The notes under the pieces are model-generated. The model did not search any database, was not told the origin of the DNA, and saw nothing but the letters and a program-made list of their open reading frames with translations. Made by a program: the position numbers and the translations under genes. From Maratus speciosus (lineage: Eukaryota; Arthropoda; Arachnida; Araneae; Salticidae), in NCBI GenBank assembly GCA_963932465.1, contig OZ010792.1:280161836-280225835 (forward strand): a stretch of DNA of 64,000 nt, read 5' to 3'. Numbering within the stretch: position 1 is the first letter of the stretch; each line of letters opens with the position of its first letter. Shown piece after piece: positions 44,869 through 56,618 of this stretch.

Positions 44869-45370
44869 TTTATAAATATATAAGTATAAAAGTAAAATTA
44901 GTTTTTTTTCTTAAATACTCTTTTATAAGCAGCCAATATTTTATCACCATAAAAAATATCTACGCCTGGCTAACGAATAAATACTCTGAAATTATTGCAT
45001 TAATTTATAATTGTGTTCTAAAAATATTGAAATGCTGTATTGCCATCGGAAACACACCCGTACACATAAATTTTTATAATTCATTTTATCAGGAAGTGAA
45101 TGAAAAAACGATTTCAAAATTCCCCCTTTACGTAAAATAAACCGGGTTAAATAAAATACAAGTAAGAAAAATCATGCGTACAGCATAGATTATGAAACAC
45201 TTTCTAACACTCCCTGAAAGCTTTAACGAAACTTCGTTACTTAGGGAAATAAGGTAAATAAGATAACTAAGAAAACATTTAAAAATCTGATTTCAGTAGT
45301 TACCGCCCATAGCCAAATATGTATTCCAATTCTTTTGAACAGCCCTGTATTCGATCTGTATGTTGATATA

Positions 45371-46896
45371 CACTGGTGAAAACAATTAAAGGAACAAACG
45401 GTTTTTTAAAACAATAAAACAAAATAAGTCATCCTTATACGCAAATAAGGTATCAGATGATAGTTAAGATCCTCACAGACACACCTGCCACGCAGTGGAC
45501 TGTGTCGTCATAAGGTAGTGGCGCTGTAATTGCGTTTGTGCCTAGGTACTTCATTTGACCGCCGAAGCTTGTAGCGTTAGGATGTTTTGAAACATCGTAG
45601 CATAACCAAATCCTGGTTTTTTGAATTTCTTTGTTTACCCATCGTTAATATGGCTAGTTGTCATCGTCTAGATGATGCCACAGGGTGGCGAGTTGTTGGA
45701 AGACTCGAGGCCGGCCAGTCATGGGCTACCTGTTGTAAGGACCTCGGGGTTCCGAGAAATGTGGTGCCCACTCTGTGGAAACAGTTCAAAGAGACACGAA
45801 TAGTGGTCCGCTGACCTGGTTAAGGCCGCAAAAGGGCAACAACACAGGCTGAAGACCGTTTTTTGAGACTTCTAGCCAAAAGGGATAGGTCTGCGACAGC
45901 TACAAAACTGTCTCGTCACCTGCATAATGCAACAGGAACATCCATTTCACGGATAACAGTAACCCAGAGAATTAATGCTGGTGGTCTGTATGCCAGGCGC
46001 CCTGTAGTCTGCATTCCATTGACTGTGAACCACAAAAAGGTCCGTCTAGCTTGATGGCGAGAACACCTGTCTTGGACAGAGGATAGTTGGGGGCGGGTTC
46101 TCATCAGTTTTGTGTCGCGATTCAGTCTGGAGAGCGACTCAAGACATGTTCTCATCTGGAGAAAGCCCGGGAGTCGATATCTGCCCTCTAACATTGTCGA
46201 AAAGGATCACTATGCTGGAGGTGATCTGATGGTCTGGGCAGGTTTTATGACAGACAGGCGTACTGATCTTCGTGTGTTTGATACAGGTATTCTGACAGGT
46301 CAGCGGTACAGGATCGAGATCCTTGCACCTTATGGGAGACATTTCCGCCGAGCATATATACCAAATTTCGTCTATATGGACGATAATGCCCGTACGCATA
46401 GGGCTCAGTTGGTGAACGAATACTTCGAATCGGAGGATGTTCAACGAATGGAGTGTCCTGTGACGTCCGCTGACCTTAATCGCATAGAACACGTATGGAA
46501 CGCCCTTAGACGATCAATTGCAGCTCGAAAACCAGCTTCAACGACCATTGATGAGCTCAAGTGTACCTTGGTGCAAGAGTGGGTGCAGTTACCACAGGGA
46601 TTGATAAGGACTCTCGTTAATAGTATGAAACGCCGATGCGAGAGTTATGTAGCTGTTACAGGCGATCATGCACCCTATTAGACAGGTTTTTCTCTGACTA
46701 ACAGGGTGTCGGTCAGCTACAGTGCTGGGCACATGACCCGTTTCCTTATTTAGGGTGCAGGTTGTGCTCATTTTTGTTTTCTCATACATTGGTCTTATAT
46801 CGGATGATATTTTGCCAAGTTTGGTTTTATTTGATTTGTTAGTTTTTTTTAAAATTACAAATAAACCATTTGTCCCTTTAATTGTTGTCACCAGTG
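45371..46896 (+). mobile_element. Tc1-family transposon, degenerate
   Basis: Terminal inverted repeats of at least 34 bp: CACTGGTGAAAACAATTAAA at the left and CACTGGTGACAACAATTAAA (reverse complement) at the right, with three mismatches overall. TA target duplications lie at 45369-45370 and 46897-46898. 1526 bp, full length for Tc1, with a disrupted transposase inside. Confidence 0.95.
45650..46681 (+). pseudogene. Tc1 transposase, disrupted
   Basis: Starts at ATG 45650 (MASCHRLDDATGWRVVGRLE) with a paired-type DNA-binding region. It is interrupted by TGA at 45812, continues in another frame through DRSATATKLSRHLHNATGTS, hits a stop near 46052, and resumes in a third frame from about 46091 (RVLISFVSRFSL) to the stop at 46679. 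The catalytic core keeps the second Asp (YMDDNAR) and the Glu (NRIEHVWN) separated by exactly 34 residues, the DD34E signature. The first Asp is gone: the position usually reading Ser-Asp-Glu-Ser reads Ser-Phe-Val-Ser. SADLNRIEH also departs from the usual SPDLNPIEH. With a lost catalytic residue, stops and frameshifts it cannot be active, but the ends could still be mobilised in trans. Confidence 0.93.
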
Positions 46897-47356
46897 TATA
46901 TACTATATAATGGGAAAATTTAGTTTAGCAAGAAAATGCATAACAGGTTGAAATTCATCTTTCAGCAATTTATACTAATAGATGGAAACATACTTGAATA
47001 CTTTTGTACAGCCCTGTCGTTTACCTAGTACCTTTATTACATGCCACTATTTCGCTAAAATTTAATTCTAACTAAAACACGCTTAAAACTACTGAAATTA
47101 CATTTCCAGCAATTATCACCCATAGACGGCCATATATCCATCTCTTTGCGTGGCCCTGTATATCATTTTATCTATATTCTACAAATATTTCTTAGTACAC
47201 TAAATTCAGTTCAGCGTAAAAGTGCATAATTCCTTTAAAACCCACCTTTAAGCAATTTATGCTCATACTCAGTAACCTTTACGAATTCATTTCTGTAGCT
47301 CTGTATATGAACTATAGCATTTATATGCACTTTATAGTATGCATAAATATAGTGAT

Positions 47357-48470
47357 CAAGTAGGTAAGTGTGATCACAGATCGCACAAAGGTTTTCGTTT
47401 AATATTCCTTTCTAAACACTTTATCCTTTTGAAAAATCTGTTAGTTCCACATTTCGCAACCAGGAGCGCACTTTATTCTAAACAAACCTCTATCCGAACG
47501 AAACTCCGTTTTATATACTATCCGTAGATGTATTAGTCGAGGGGATTGGGCCGATTGCACCCGAGATAAGTAGGTGCCCCTGGCGGTAAAAAGTGAACTA
47601 AAATATGTAAGGCCATGGTGCATAATATGAAAGAATGGTCAAAGGGGTGTCGGCAAAAGTTGGAAAAGTGCTCTCCGGGTGAAAAGGGCGGAGGTTAGAA
47701 AAATTACTTAAAATACACAAGTTAGAACCCGGAGGAGTAAATAATATAAGGCTTTTTGAAAATTTTATGATTTGCCGTGTGGTCTGAGGTATTCAGCTAT
47801 ACGTATGCAAAAATTCATGTCTCCAACTTAATTAGGGGCTCTCTTAGAAAGAATTGCTTAAAATACATATGTGGTAGCTCAAAGGGTTAAACGTAAGACT
47901 TTTTCAAGATTTCATGATTTGTCGCCTGGCCTCAGGTGTTCTGCTTTAAGTATGCAAAATTTCAAATCTCCAATTTCATAAGGGGCTCAGTTAGAAAGAA
48001 TTGCTTAAAATACGCATGTGGGAGCCCAAAGGGTTAAATGTACGGCTTTTTCAAAATTTTATGATTTGTCGTTTGATATGAGGTGTTCAGCTATAAATAT
48101 GCCAAATTTCACGCCTCCAACCCAAATAGGGTCTCACTTAGAAAGAATTGTTTAAAATACACACGTGGGAGCGCAAAGGGTTAAATGTACGATTTTTTCT
48201 AAATTTTATTATTTGTCGTTTGATATGAGGTGTTCAGCTATAAGTATGCCAAATTTCACGCCTCTAACCTAATTAGGCACTCACTTAGAAAGAATTGTTT
48301 AAAATACACATGTGGGAGCCCAAATGGTTAAATGTACGACTTTTTCAAACTTTTATGGTTTGTCGTATGATGTGTGGTGTTCACCTATAAGTATGCAAAA
48401 TTTCAAGTCTCCAACATGTATAGTTTCTGAGAACGGGCTCTGTGACAGACGGACAGACAGAGGAGCGAGA
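47357..48470 (-). mobile_element. EC-family element, copy EC3 nested in D4
   Basis: The 3' end lies at the left: CTTG (47360-47357), the hairpin GTGCGATC-TGT-GATCACAC, then the decayed inverse arm acgaaaacc. About 140-155-bp units follow, anchored by tttatgatttgtcg and ttcagctataagtatgc. At the right are the CTGTC tract and gcgagacgaat. The 5' palindrome has been replaced by a tagtatcgatacaatatag duplication. The flanks are D4 sequence. Confidence 0.65.
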
Positions 48471-48952
48471 CGAATATAGTATCGATACAATATAGTAGTA
48501 GACGATACAATATAGTATCTGAAATCTTTTCAAATACACCGCAAACAATTTCCCCTATACCATTATGAACGGAATTCTTTTGTGCGGCCCTGTAAATGAA
48601 CAATAACTATTCTTTGCACCGCATATTCAATAAAATGCATATTTTAGTGGGCTTCATAAACGAGTATCAATTTTACTATGTTTGAAAGAGTGTAACACTA
48701 TTAAAAATCATTTGAAACAATTTTTTCCCATTGGCCGTAATGAAACGGAAAACTTTTGACTGTCCCTGTAAATGAACTAAACATGCTACAAACTTCATTT
48801 GAAATAGGGAACGTGCTATGGTAGAGGTCACTAACATCCAAAAATTTCAGAAAGATCCGAGCATATTTACGAGAGTTAGAGCGTGGACAGACGGCCAGAC
48901 GGCCAGACAAATCGAAGTCATAAACACTTTTCAACTTTGTTGGAAAGTGTTA

Positions 48953-49479
48953 ATAAAAAAGTAATAAAATAGTAAATTTGTTCAATTTTTAAGCATTTTT
49001 ATGCATAAGGGTCAATTTCTGAAAATTGGACAATTTGCGTCTATATTTCATTAATTATACTAAAACTAAAATCTGATGAAAAATGTAAAATATTGTAACA
49101 TTTGTTATAAAAATTAGCAATTATAAGTGGACATATAATGATGTATAAATAATTAATTTTAAGATTTAAAGAAACGAATTCATCATTTGAGTCCCTGTCC
49201 CCAGGTACAAATATTTAATATTAAATGTACGCTATAAAAATTTATATAAATATTATTAACTTTTGCTATTATATATTTATACCTATATATATATACAGTA
49301 TGGGAACACAGTACCTTTATTAGTATAGATTGTATAGTAAAATAGTGTAGTAAATTTATTTGTCCCTGAGGTTGACCATCATCTCAGTCTCTCTAAACAC
49401 ACATTTAGGTTAACAGATACTAGGTGGCGCTGGCAGAATTATTTCCATTGCAACAGCACCTAAAGTTCAACTAGCCACC
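48953..49479. other. Gene-free stretch before a candidate exon
   Basis: No open frame of note. ATCTCAGTCTC (about 49381) resembles an arthropod initiator, and AGATAC lies about 30 bp further. AGGTGGCGCTGGCAGAATTA follows. It might be the promoter and 5' UTR of the candidate exon at 49480. Confidence 0.3.
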
Positions 49480-49495
49480 ATGGATGAAGGTAAGT
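49480..49495 (+). CDS. Candidate first coding exon with splice donor
   Basis: GCCACCATGGATGAAG followed by GTAAGT (49490-49495) joins a near-ideal Kozak context with a consensus 5' splice site, giving Met-Asp-Glu and a phase-1 intron. The following intron would open with element EC2 a few bases later. No downstream exon could be identified in the window, so this rests on signals alone and may be chance. Confidence 0.25.
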
Positions 49496-50663
49496 TGTTA
49501 GGGTTTCGTTCATCTGACGAAACCCTATTCGTCTCACTCCTCTGTCTGTCTGTCTGTCCGTCTGTCACAAAACCCGTTCTCAGAAACTATATATGTTGAA
49601 GACGTGAAATTTTGCATACTTATAGCTGAACACCTGACATCAAACGACAAATCATAAAATTTTGAAAATGTCGTAATTCACGGACGTTATTAATTAAAAC
49701 TCCCTAATTACAAGATCGGAAAAGCATTCATAATTTAACAAAAGCTTTGATTTTTTATCAAATTACAAAAACGATCACTTCGACGGATTAAAAACAGGTG
49801 TCATCATTATCTGCAGACTTATTGGCATCCGAGCAATTTAAGCTCAGATCACGTGGTTTTTCGTACTTGGATTTTTTAAATCGAATTTAAACTTTTAAAT
49901 TATTAAATTTTTTGATTAATTTTTTTACATCCAGACGTAAATTTTTTTGCTGATTTCAGCAATGTCAATTCCAATCTTCTATCTTAATTACAAGCTGAGA
50001 TATTAATTATTATTTAACTAATTGGTTTAATTTCTATAAAATGCTTCTGGAGATTGCTGTTGCATTATGGGAAATCTTGATTTGTAACGACTTATAATGG
50101 AACCAGTTCTTTTAAATATGAAAATTTGAAAGTAATTCTAACGATTTTGGGTCTTAAGGGGTCTAGTGCTATCATGGCTGTTTTCATTGCAACCCTTTGA
50201 AGCCGTCTTAGCACTTTAAAACTTAAAATTATTATTCTCTTCTCCAAAGAAATCTTATCTTTTTTTTCACGTTTCCTTAAATATCTCGGTTCCTATTGGC
50301 CATAGAGCTTAGATCTCGCGCCAAAATTAGCTCAGCAGCGCCCAAGCAAATTTTTCCCAACGATTATTTTGCCGTCTTCCGATTTCCTCTAACTCTATTA
50401 GGGGGCCGGGTAGGGCCCTTTTTAAATATTTTTCGATAAGTATGAAATACTGGTTTACACACCCCCCTTCCCAACATACACCTTTTTTTAAAGGTAAATA
50501 AATTTCCTGTTAACATATTTCAAAAAATTAATGCTACGAGGCACCCCCGGGCCTAGCAGCGCTCCTATATTTCTTATAATTCCTATAAATTTGAAAAAGT
50601 TCCTATTTTTCTTATTTTTTCCTATATATTTTCAGCCCTCTGCCCTTGCGATTATTTTCTTAA

Positions 50664-50764
50664 CCTTCTCACCGCCGCGAACTGATATATCCGTTCACTA
50701 AGCTGAAGGTTTCACTGCAGTAGAAAACATTACAATTCTACCCTTTTGCTCGGCAGTCAGGGGG
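50664..50764. mobile_element. Short TTAA-flanked MITE W (candidate)
   Basis: CCTTCTCACCGCCG at the left and CGGCAGTCAGGGGG at the right are imperfect inverses, with TTAA on both sides (50660-50663 and 50765-50768). Only 101 bp; consistent with a piggyBac-type MITE. Confidence 0.45.
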
Positions 50765-50924
50765 TTAAGCCGAGTTTAGCAATCCGGATGCGATTTTTCC
50801 GTGAATATATTTTTAAAATTTTGTCGAATTCTGCATCTTTTTTAAATCTCAAATTTCGACACTTCTATACACACACACACACACACAAAAAAAAAAAAAA
50901 ATCATAAATTTCTTAGGTTTGTCA

Positions 50925-51315
50925 CGGTACTAAAAATTTCATCATTCGATTGCGAAAATAATCTTAAATTTTGTCAATCAGTTGAAAATAAAATTGAGAT
51001 CTTTGTCAATGGATTCCCGAAGAAAAATTTTGAATTTTACCAAACTGTTGTTAAAAAAAAATGTGGATTTTGTTAATCGATCATTGAAAAAATTGTAAAT
51101 TTTGTTAATATGTTGCTGATAAAAAATCACGAACTTATTCTATCAAGTGTGGAAAAAATAATATGAATTTCTTCAGTCAGTCTCATGGCAAAAAGTAGCA
51201 TATTTCTTCAGTAAGTCACGATAAAAATTCACTGATTCCATAAGCTGTGTTAAAAATTCACTGATTTCGTCAATATGTTGCTGTAATACATCGTGAAACT
51301 TGTCGATTGGTCGTT

Positions 51316-51359
<44 letters not shown>

Positions 51360-52140
51360 GCAAACTTCTTCAAACAGTCGCAGCAAAAAATTGCTGATTT
51401 CGTCAGTTGGTTGTTGAAATATATTTCAAAATATGTGGATCATTTGTTGATAAAAATCATAATTTTCGGTAGTCACTCACGATAAAAAAATCATGGATTT
51501 CACAAATCAGTCGCATAACAAAAATACTTGCTTTCGTCAATCGGTCATTGAAATGCATAACAAAATTTGTCGATCATTTTTGATAAAAAATCGTAAATTT
51601 CGGCTGCCACTCGCTGTAAGAAAATCTCAGATTTCATCAATCAATTGTGGCAAACAAAATCCTGAATTTCTTCAATCAGCTGCGGCTAAACATTGCTGAT
51701 TTTGTGAGTAGGTCATTCTTTGATATCATAATTTTCGGCAGTCACTGCCAGTAAAAAAAAAAAAAATTCAGGATTCCAACAATCAGTAACGGAAAAAAAA
51801 TCACTAATTTGTCAGTTTGTCACTTAAAAAAATTCGAGATAAGTTGATTGCGAAAAAGGTGCAGGAAAAAAATCGCTAATTTCCTCAATATATCTCAGAA
51901 GAAAGTCAATCAGTCATTAAAATAAACATAGATTTCGTCTGTTGTTTGCTGATAAATAAAAAAAATCAAAAATTTTGTCAATTTGTGACAATAGTTGTAA
52001 CTTTCTTTACTCAGTGGCGGCAAAAAATTGTGAAATTTCTCGATTGGTCATTGATAAAAATCTTTTGCCAATCGGTTGCAAGAAAAAAAAAATCGCATAA
52101 TTAGTCAATCGGTCGCATAATTTCACACAATTATATTGAT
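50925..52140 (+). repeat. About 30-35-bp degenerate minisatellite inside EC2
   Basis: Dozens of imperfect units built on gatttcgtcaatcggtcgct and a short A-rich link, with A-runs including one of about 38 bases (51320-51357). It is related to the inverse of the 21440-22140 minisatellite. The 66- and 68-codon frames within it are repeat artefacts. Confidence 0.75.
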
Positions 52141-53262
52141 CGCGAATTTTTGCTCTATAGGGATAAAACAAATGTAATTCATTTTACATAAATTTATTAC
52201 AAAAAAAATCATTTATACTTAAAAAAATAAAAGTAAATAAGTATCCTTTATTTCAGTTATGTTTGTATTGATATATGCAAATGCTATAAGGGGTATTTCA
52301 GAAAATAATTGTAAAAAATATTTAAAAATATACCTTGAAAAAAAATTGCATTCAACTACTGAAACGCTAATATATTACTCCTGAAAAAGTTAAAAATTTC
52401 TGAAATAATAATGAGTGAACTTTAAATAGTTTTATCCTGATAGTCCAATGTTTACGTTTATGATATTACATATGTAAGTGTATTAGAAAGGAGTTTCGTT
52501 CGGATACACTTTTGTTAAGAATAGAGAGCGCTCCCGTGGTGAAATGTAAAACTAACAGAACGCGATTTTATTTAAATTATGAAATCTAACAACGAGATCT
52601 GTTTGAAACTTTAAGCTAGTTTATAACACATAATAAAATGTTTAAAAATAATGGCGCGAGAAATTTCGGGAAGAGGGGAAGGGGGGGGGGGCGTTAATTT
52701 AATTTTTAAACCTTAGAGTTTTTTACCGTTTTATATGTGGTTTTTTGACGGAGTTCTTAGATAAATGCTACTTGTTCAATATAAAAAAATTCATAAGTGT
52801 CGATACCACTATTTTAGAATAGTAATTTCAGCAAATATCTTAAATTGGTGTTTAAGACCCCCCCCGCCCAACTAATGCATCTACGGATAAGTTGTAGAAA
52901 GGAGTTCCGTTCAGATGCAGTTTTATTAAGAATAGAGTGTGCTCCCTGGTGGTGGAATGTGGAATTAAAAAAACGCGATTTTATTTAAATTAGGAAATCT
53001 AACACGGCGATCTGTTTGAAACTTTAAGATAGTTTATAACACATAATAAAAAGTTTTCAAAAGAATGGCGAGAGAAATTTCGTGGGGTGGAGGCGGGGGC
53101 GTAATTTTTTAAAAAAAAACCTTAGTTTTTTATGTGCGGTTTTTAAGGATTTAATAATTATAAATTATATCAATTTGGCTTTATTAATTAAAGAATAAAG
53201 TGTTTTGAAAGGAATATTAGACGAAACCCTCTGTGCGATCTGTGATCACACTTACCCACTTG

Positions 53263-53844
53263 TTTTTAACTTTGTTTCATATTTAGAAATATTATTATTT
53301 TTTTTTTTTTTTTCGGAATAGGGATGAATATTTTTTTATAGCATCATTCATGTACCCATATTTAACTTTTTATTTATAAAAAAAGCTTATTGCAAGTTTA
53401 TTTATGTAACATACAAATGTCACATGGCATGTTTAATAATTTACATGTGAGTAAAATGATTCAACGAAATGGCTGGGCAGCTGTTAAGACAAAAACATCA
53501 CATCAGTCGTCATCATTTCAGTCCCAAATATTAGACACTGATTATGATGTTAACAGGCACTTTCTTCGATAAAAGATTATCCTACGCATAAAATATACAT
53601 CCTTGATCTCAACACACTACAGCATTTAAATGATAAAATATGTATCATAGTATCTAACTCTATGTGGTAGTTGGTTCATTAATTTTAAAAAATAAGAATT
53701 TTGGAATGAAATTGCCCGGTTTTCAGATATTGTTCCATAAAGAAAAAAACATGTCTGTCAGTAAAGCTTCATGATAATGATAATAGCAACAACGGTATTA
53801 CAACTGCACGAGTGTTACAACGATGGAGTCAGTATTTATACATA
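53263..53844. other. Gene-free stretch
   Basis: No gene recognised; the 60-codon frame at 53390-53572 shows no domain. It lies between EC2 and K1. Confidence 0.4.
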
Positions 53845-54384
53845 TACAGGATGTCCTAAAATGCACTGGCTGATTTTAAAAATTCAATAACTTGCAAATG
53901 CTGACAGCTATTAAAAAGTTACGGTAGATGTCAAAAGTTCTTTTTACTGCGATTCACGGTTTTAGTTAAAAACAGCAGCTATAGATGGCGTTGAAATCAA
54001 TAGGCGCTAAATCCAGGTATGAGTTTTTGGTCTTTCTCCTCTTCCAGCATTGAAGGAGAAGCGGCGACAGAAGGAGGTTAAATATATGGCGTGAGCCTCA
54101 GTCACCAATGCAATCTTATTTTTAGGGATCCACTCCATATATTTAAACTGCTTTCTTCATATCAATGCTGGAAGAAGAGTGGGGCAAAAAAATCGGGCCT
54201 CGATTTAATGCCTATTAATTGCAATGCCATCTATTGTTACTATTTTGAACTAAAACCGAGAATTGCAGTAAAAAAAAATCCTGACATCTTACATAATCCT
54301 CCTGCAAGAATTTTTTAATAGCTGTCACCATTTGCAAGTTATTGAATTTTAAAAACAGTCAGTGTATTTTAGGACACCAGGTAT
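53845..54384. mobile_element. Long-TIR element K1
   Basis: TACAGGATGTCCTAAAATGC at the left and TATACCTGGTGTCCTAAAAT (reverse complement) at the right begin arms that pair for about 170 bp or more, through ctgattttaaaaattcaata, cttgcaaatg and the tactgcgatt block. The centre also pairs (ttccagcattgaagg against atgctggaag). About 540 bp, with no convincing coding sequence. Confidence 0.8.
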
Positions 54385-55682
54385 ATTATCTTCCAACAGA
54401 TGATTTCAATATTTTCACAATAGTTTAGAATATAAATATAAATATGTATATATATATACTTTCAAATAATAATTGTTTGACAATTTTAATTCAATTTACT
54501 GACTTTTAAAATAATTTTTAGGCAATCATTATTAAATGTCTACTAGAATATCATCCCGTCGAAGACGACGAAGTGTTGATTTGCGTTTCATTTTTATAAA
54601 ATTTCATACAAAAAAACATCATGCAGATTTTATTATTGAAAGGTTTGTATTGTAGAAAAGTACATCTTAAAAATTACAAATGATTTCAAATGATGATAAT
54701 ATATATATATTTTTTTACTCAATATTCAGTTTTTGAAATAGTTCAGCTACCAATAAAGGTTCCGATTCTAATTTTTAGAACTAAGAAATGTAAAATCCTT
54801 GAAAATTACGTCATGGTGACACAGTCATATCCAATTTATTTCTCTTTAGTTTTATTAACGTAGAAATACATTTCAAGCTAAGCATAATGACTCAGGCGCA
54901 AACTTTTCAAGCATACTTTATTACGTACTTTTATACTTAACCACAGTATATTCAAATAAAAATATATTTTCTATTTAATTGTAACGAAATAAAACTAATA
55001 AAGTCATAATGCATAAAGATAAAATAAACCCAATAGACAATATTTTCGTGATATCGCGATAAATATGAATTTTTATTTGCTTATAAAAATAAAGTACACT
55101 TGCTTAGTTCTTTTTTTTGTCCAAAAATAACTTTCAAATTAGAAAATACGTCTAAAAAGCCACGTGTCTGAATATTTTTCCTTATTTCTCTTTTATATGA
55201 AACAATGGAAGTAATCCGGTTGCCACCATTTTGAAGAAATTTCATAAAAAAAAACTTATAAAACTAAAATTAAAATATAAAAATTGGAATATTTGTAAAA
55301 AATAGCTAGTGCCGACACATCTGCAAATGAAAAGCTTTCATAAAAAAAAGTAATAATAATTAGAAAAATCATTTCAGTAGAAAGCTCAAGGCAGATGGCT
55401 AAAAAAAAAGCCTTGTGTTTTAAATATATATAGATTACCACGTGACTCAACAATAAACATTTTGTTTTGCTACAATGAAACATTTGAAGTATTTTATATG
55501 CTAAAATATGTTAAACTAAGGCAGCGTTAAAATTATTGGAAGCGTTACCACAATTGAAATTAGATTTCTAAATTTGACGAGAACTCCTTCTTTATCTTCA
55601 AGAGGTAACAAATAAGAAGAAAAGTGCCCAGTTAAACTGCATTAAGCTCACAGACTACTTACAATAATTGTATATTATACTC
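54385..55682. other. Gene-free AT-rich stretch
   Basis: No gene recognised. The hydrophobic 75-codon minus-strand frame at 55256-55483 reflects AT richness and shows no domain. Confidence 0.4.
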
Positions 55683-56587
55683 GGGTCAATCCATTTCAAG
55701 TGGTCTAGAAAATCATTAATTCGTTGCTCGACCATTTTTAAAAAATCTGAAATTTTTTGTACAACAACCCTAACATGATGGAAGTTCAAAATGACTATAT
55801 TTTAATTTTATTAATTTTTGTTTGTGCATGGCGGCCATCTTTGTTTCATCGTCTGCAGCAATTTTCTCACAAGAAGGGTCTACGGAATTGTTAATAATTC
55901 ATCATTTATTTATCCAATTCAAGTGCGGATTAAAGCAATTAGTACAGAATACATTGGGCTAAAAATTTGGTAATGGAGTAGTTTCCAAAACTAATTGCTT
56001 ATTGGTAAAATTTAAGCATAAAGTTTCAGTTTTTTCCCAAAATTTGTCCGTTTACAGGAGGAAATTTTTCAAGCAAGGAAAACTTTTTACATGACATAAT
56101 TGTTTTTACAAATAGGCCGAAAGTACTTGTACTCACCCGCCGAGTTCCACATCTGAGACTTGCTTTCTCTTTGCTAAAAAAACAATCCCAATTTTTTCAA
56201 AAATGACATAAATTGCACTTTTCAGGCTTTGATATCTCTGGTGGGGCCCGAGATAAAAATCTGAAATTTTTTTTTGTAAGAGCATTGTATGGTAGTGTTA
56301 TGCACAAGAAATTTCAGGATGGAGATTTGAGTGCAAGCTGAGATATGGCAAGGGCAACATGTCAAAACAATACTGCCAAACTATTGTTTTGTTGTAGTCA
56401 CAGCTAAGTATTTATCTCAGAGTATCATTTAAATTTATTTTTTAGATTATCTTTAAATAATAGTAACAGAAAACAAAGCCTTTTGATATTAATTAAAAAA
56501 ATAATTATGCCTAAGGCCTACATTTTGTATGGTTTCAGTAATTTTTGTTGTAATTTTAGTAACTAAAAGAAACCTCAGCACTTTTAC

Positions 56588-56618
<31 letters not shown>

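Larger units (their letters stand above)
45159..48952 (-). mobile_element. D-family element D4, split by Tc1 and EC3
   Basis: On the minus strand the 5' palindrome AACACTTTCCAAC/GTTGAAAAGTGTT lies at 48951-48923, followed by CTGGCCGTCTGGCCGTCTGT. The 3' end has GTTAGAAAGTGTTTC, hairpin ATGC-TGTAC-GCAT and CTTG (45162-45159). Removing Tc1 (45371-46896) and EC3 (47357 to about 48470) leaves about 1.13 kb, matching the 1.16 kb of D1. Confidence 0.7.
49499..53262 (+). mobile_element. EC-family element, copy EC2 (3.76 kb)
   Basis: 5' palindrome AGGGTTTCGT, loop TCATCTG, ACGAAACCCT (49500-49526). The CTCTGTCTGTCTGTCTGTCC tract follows. Sequence shared with inverted EC1 runs to about 50045. A minisatellite (50925-52140) and two units carrying the ccaccac-rich E module (52485-53210, inverted words) lie further on. 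ACGAAACCCT (53221-53230), the hairpin GTGCGATC-TGT-GATCACAC (53233-53251) and CTTG (53259-53262) followed by T complete the 3' end. Non-coding; open frames here come from repeats. Confidence 0.75.

Noticed and set aside
51173..51485. Poly-Phe or poly-Lys open frames
   Set aside because: Produced by a ~38-base A-run inside the EC2 minisatellite.
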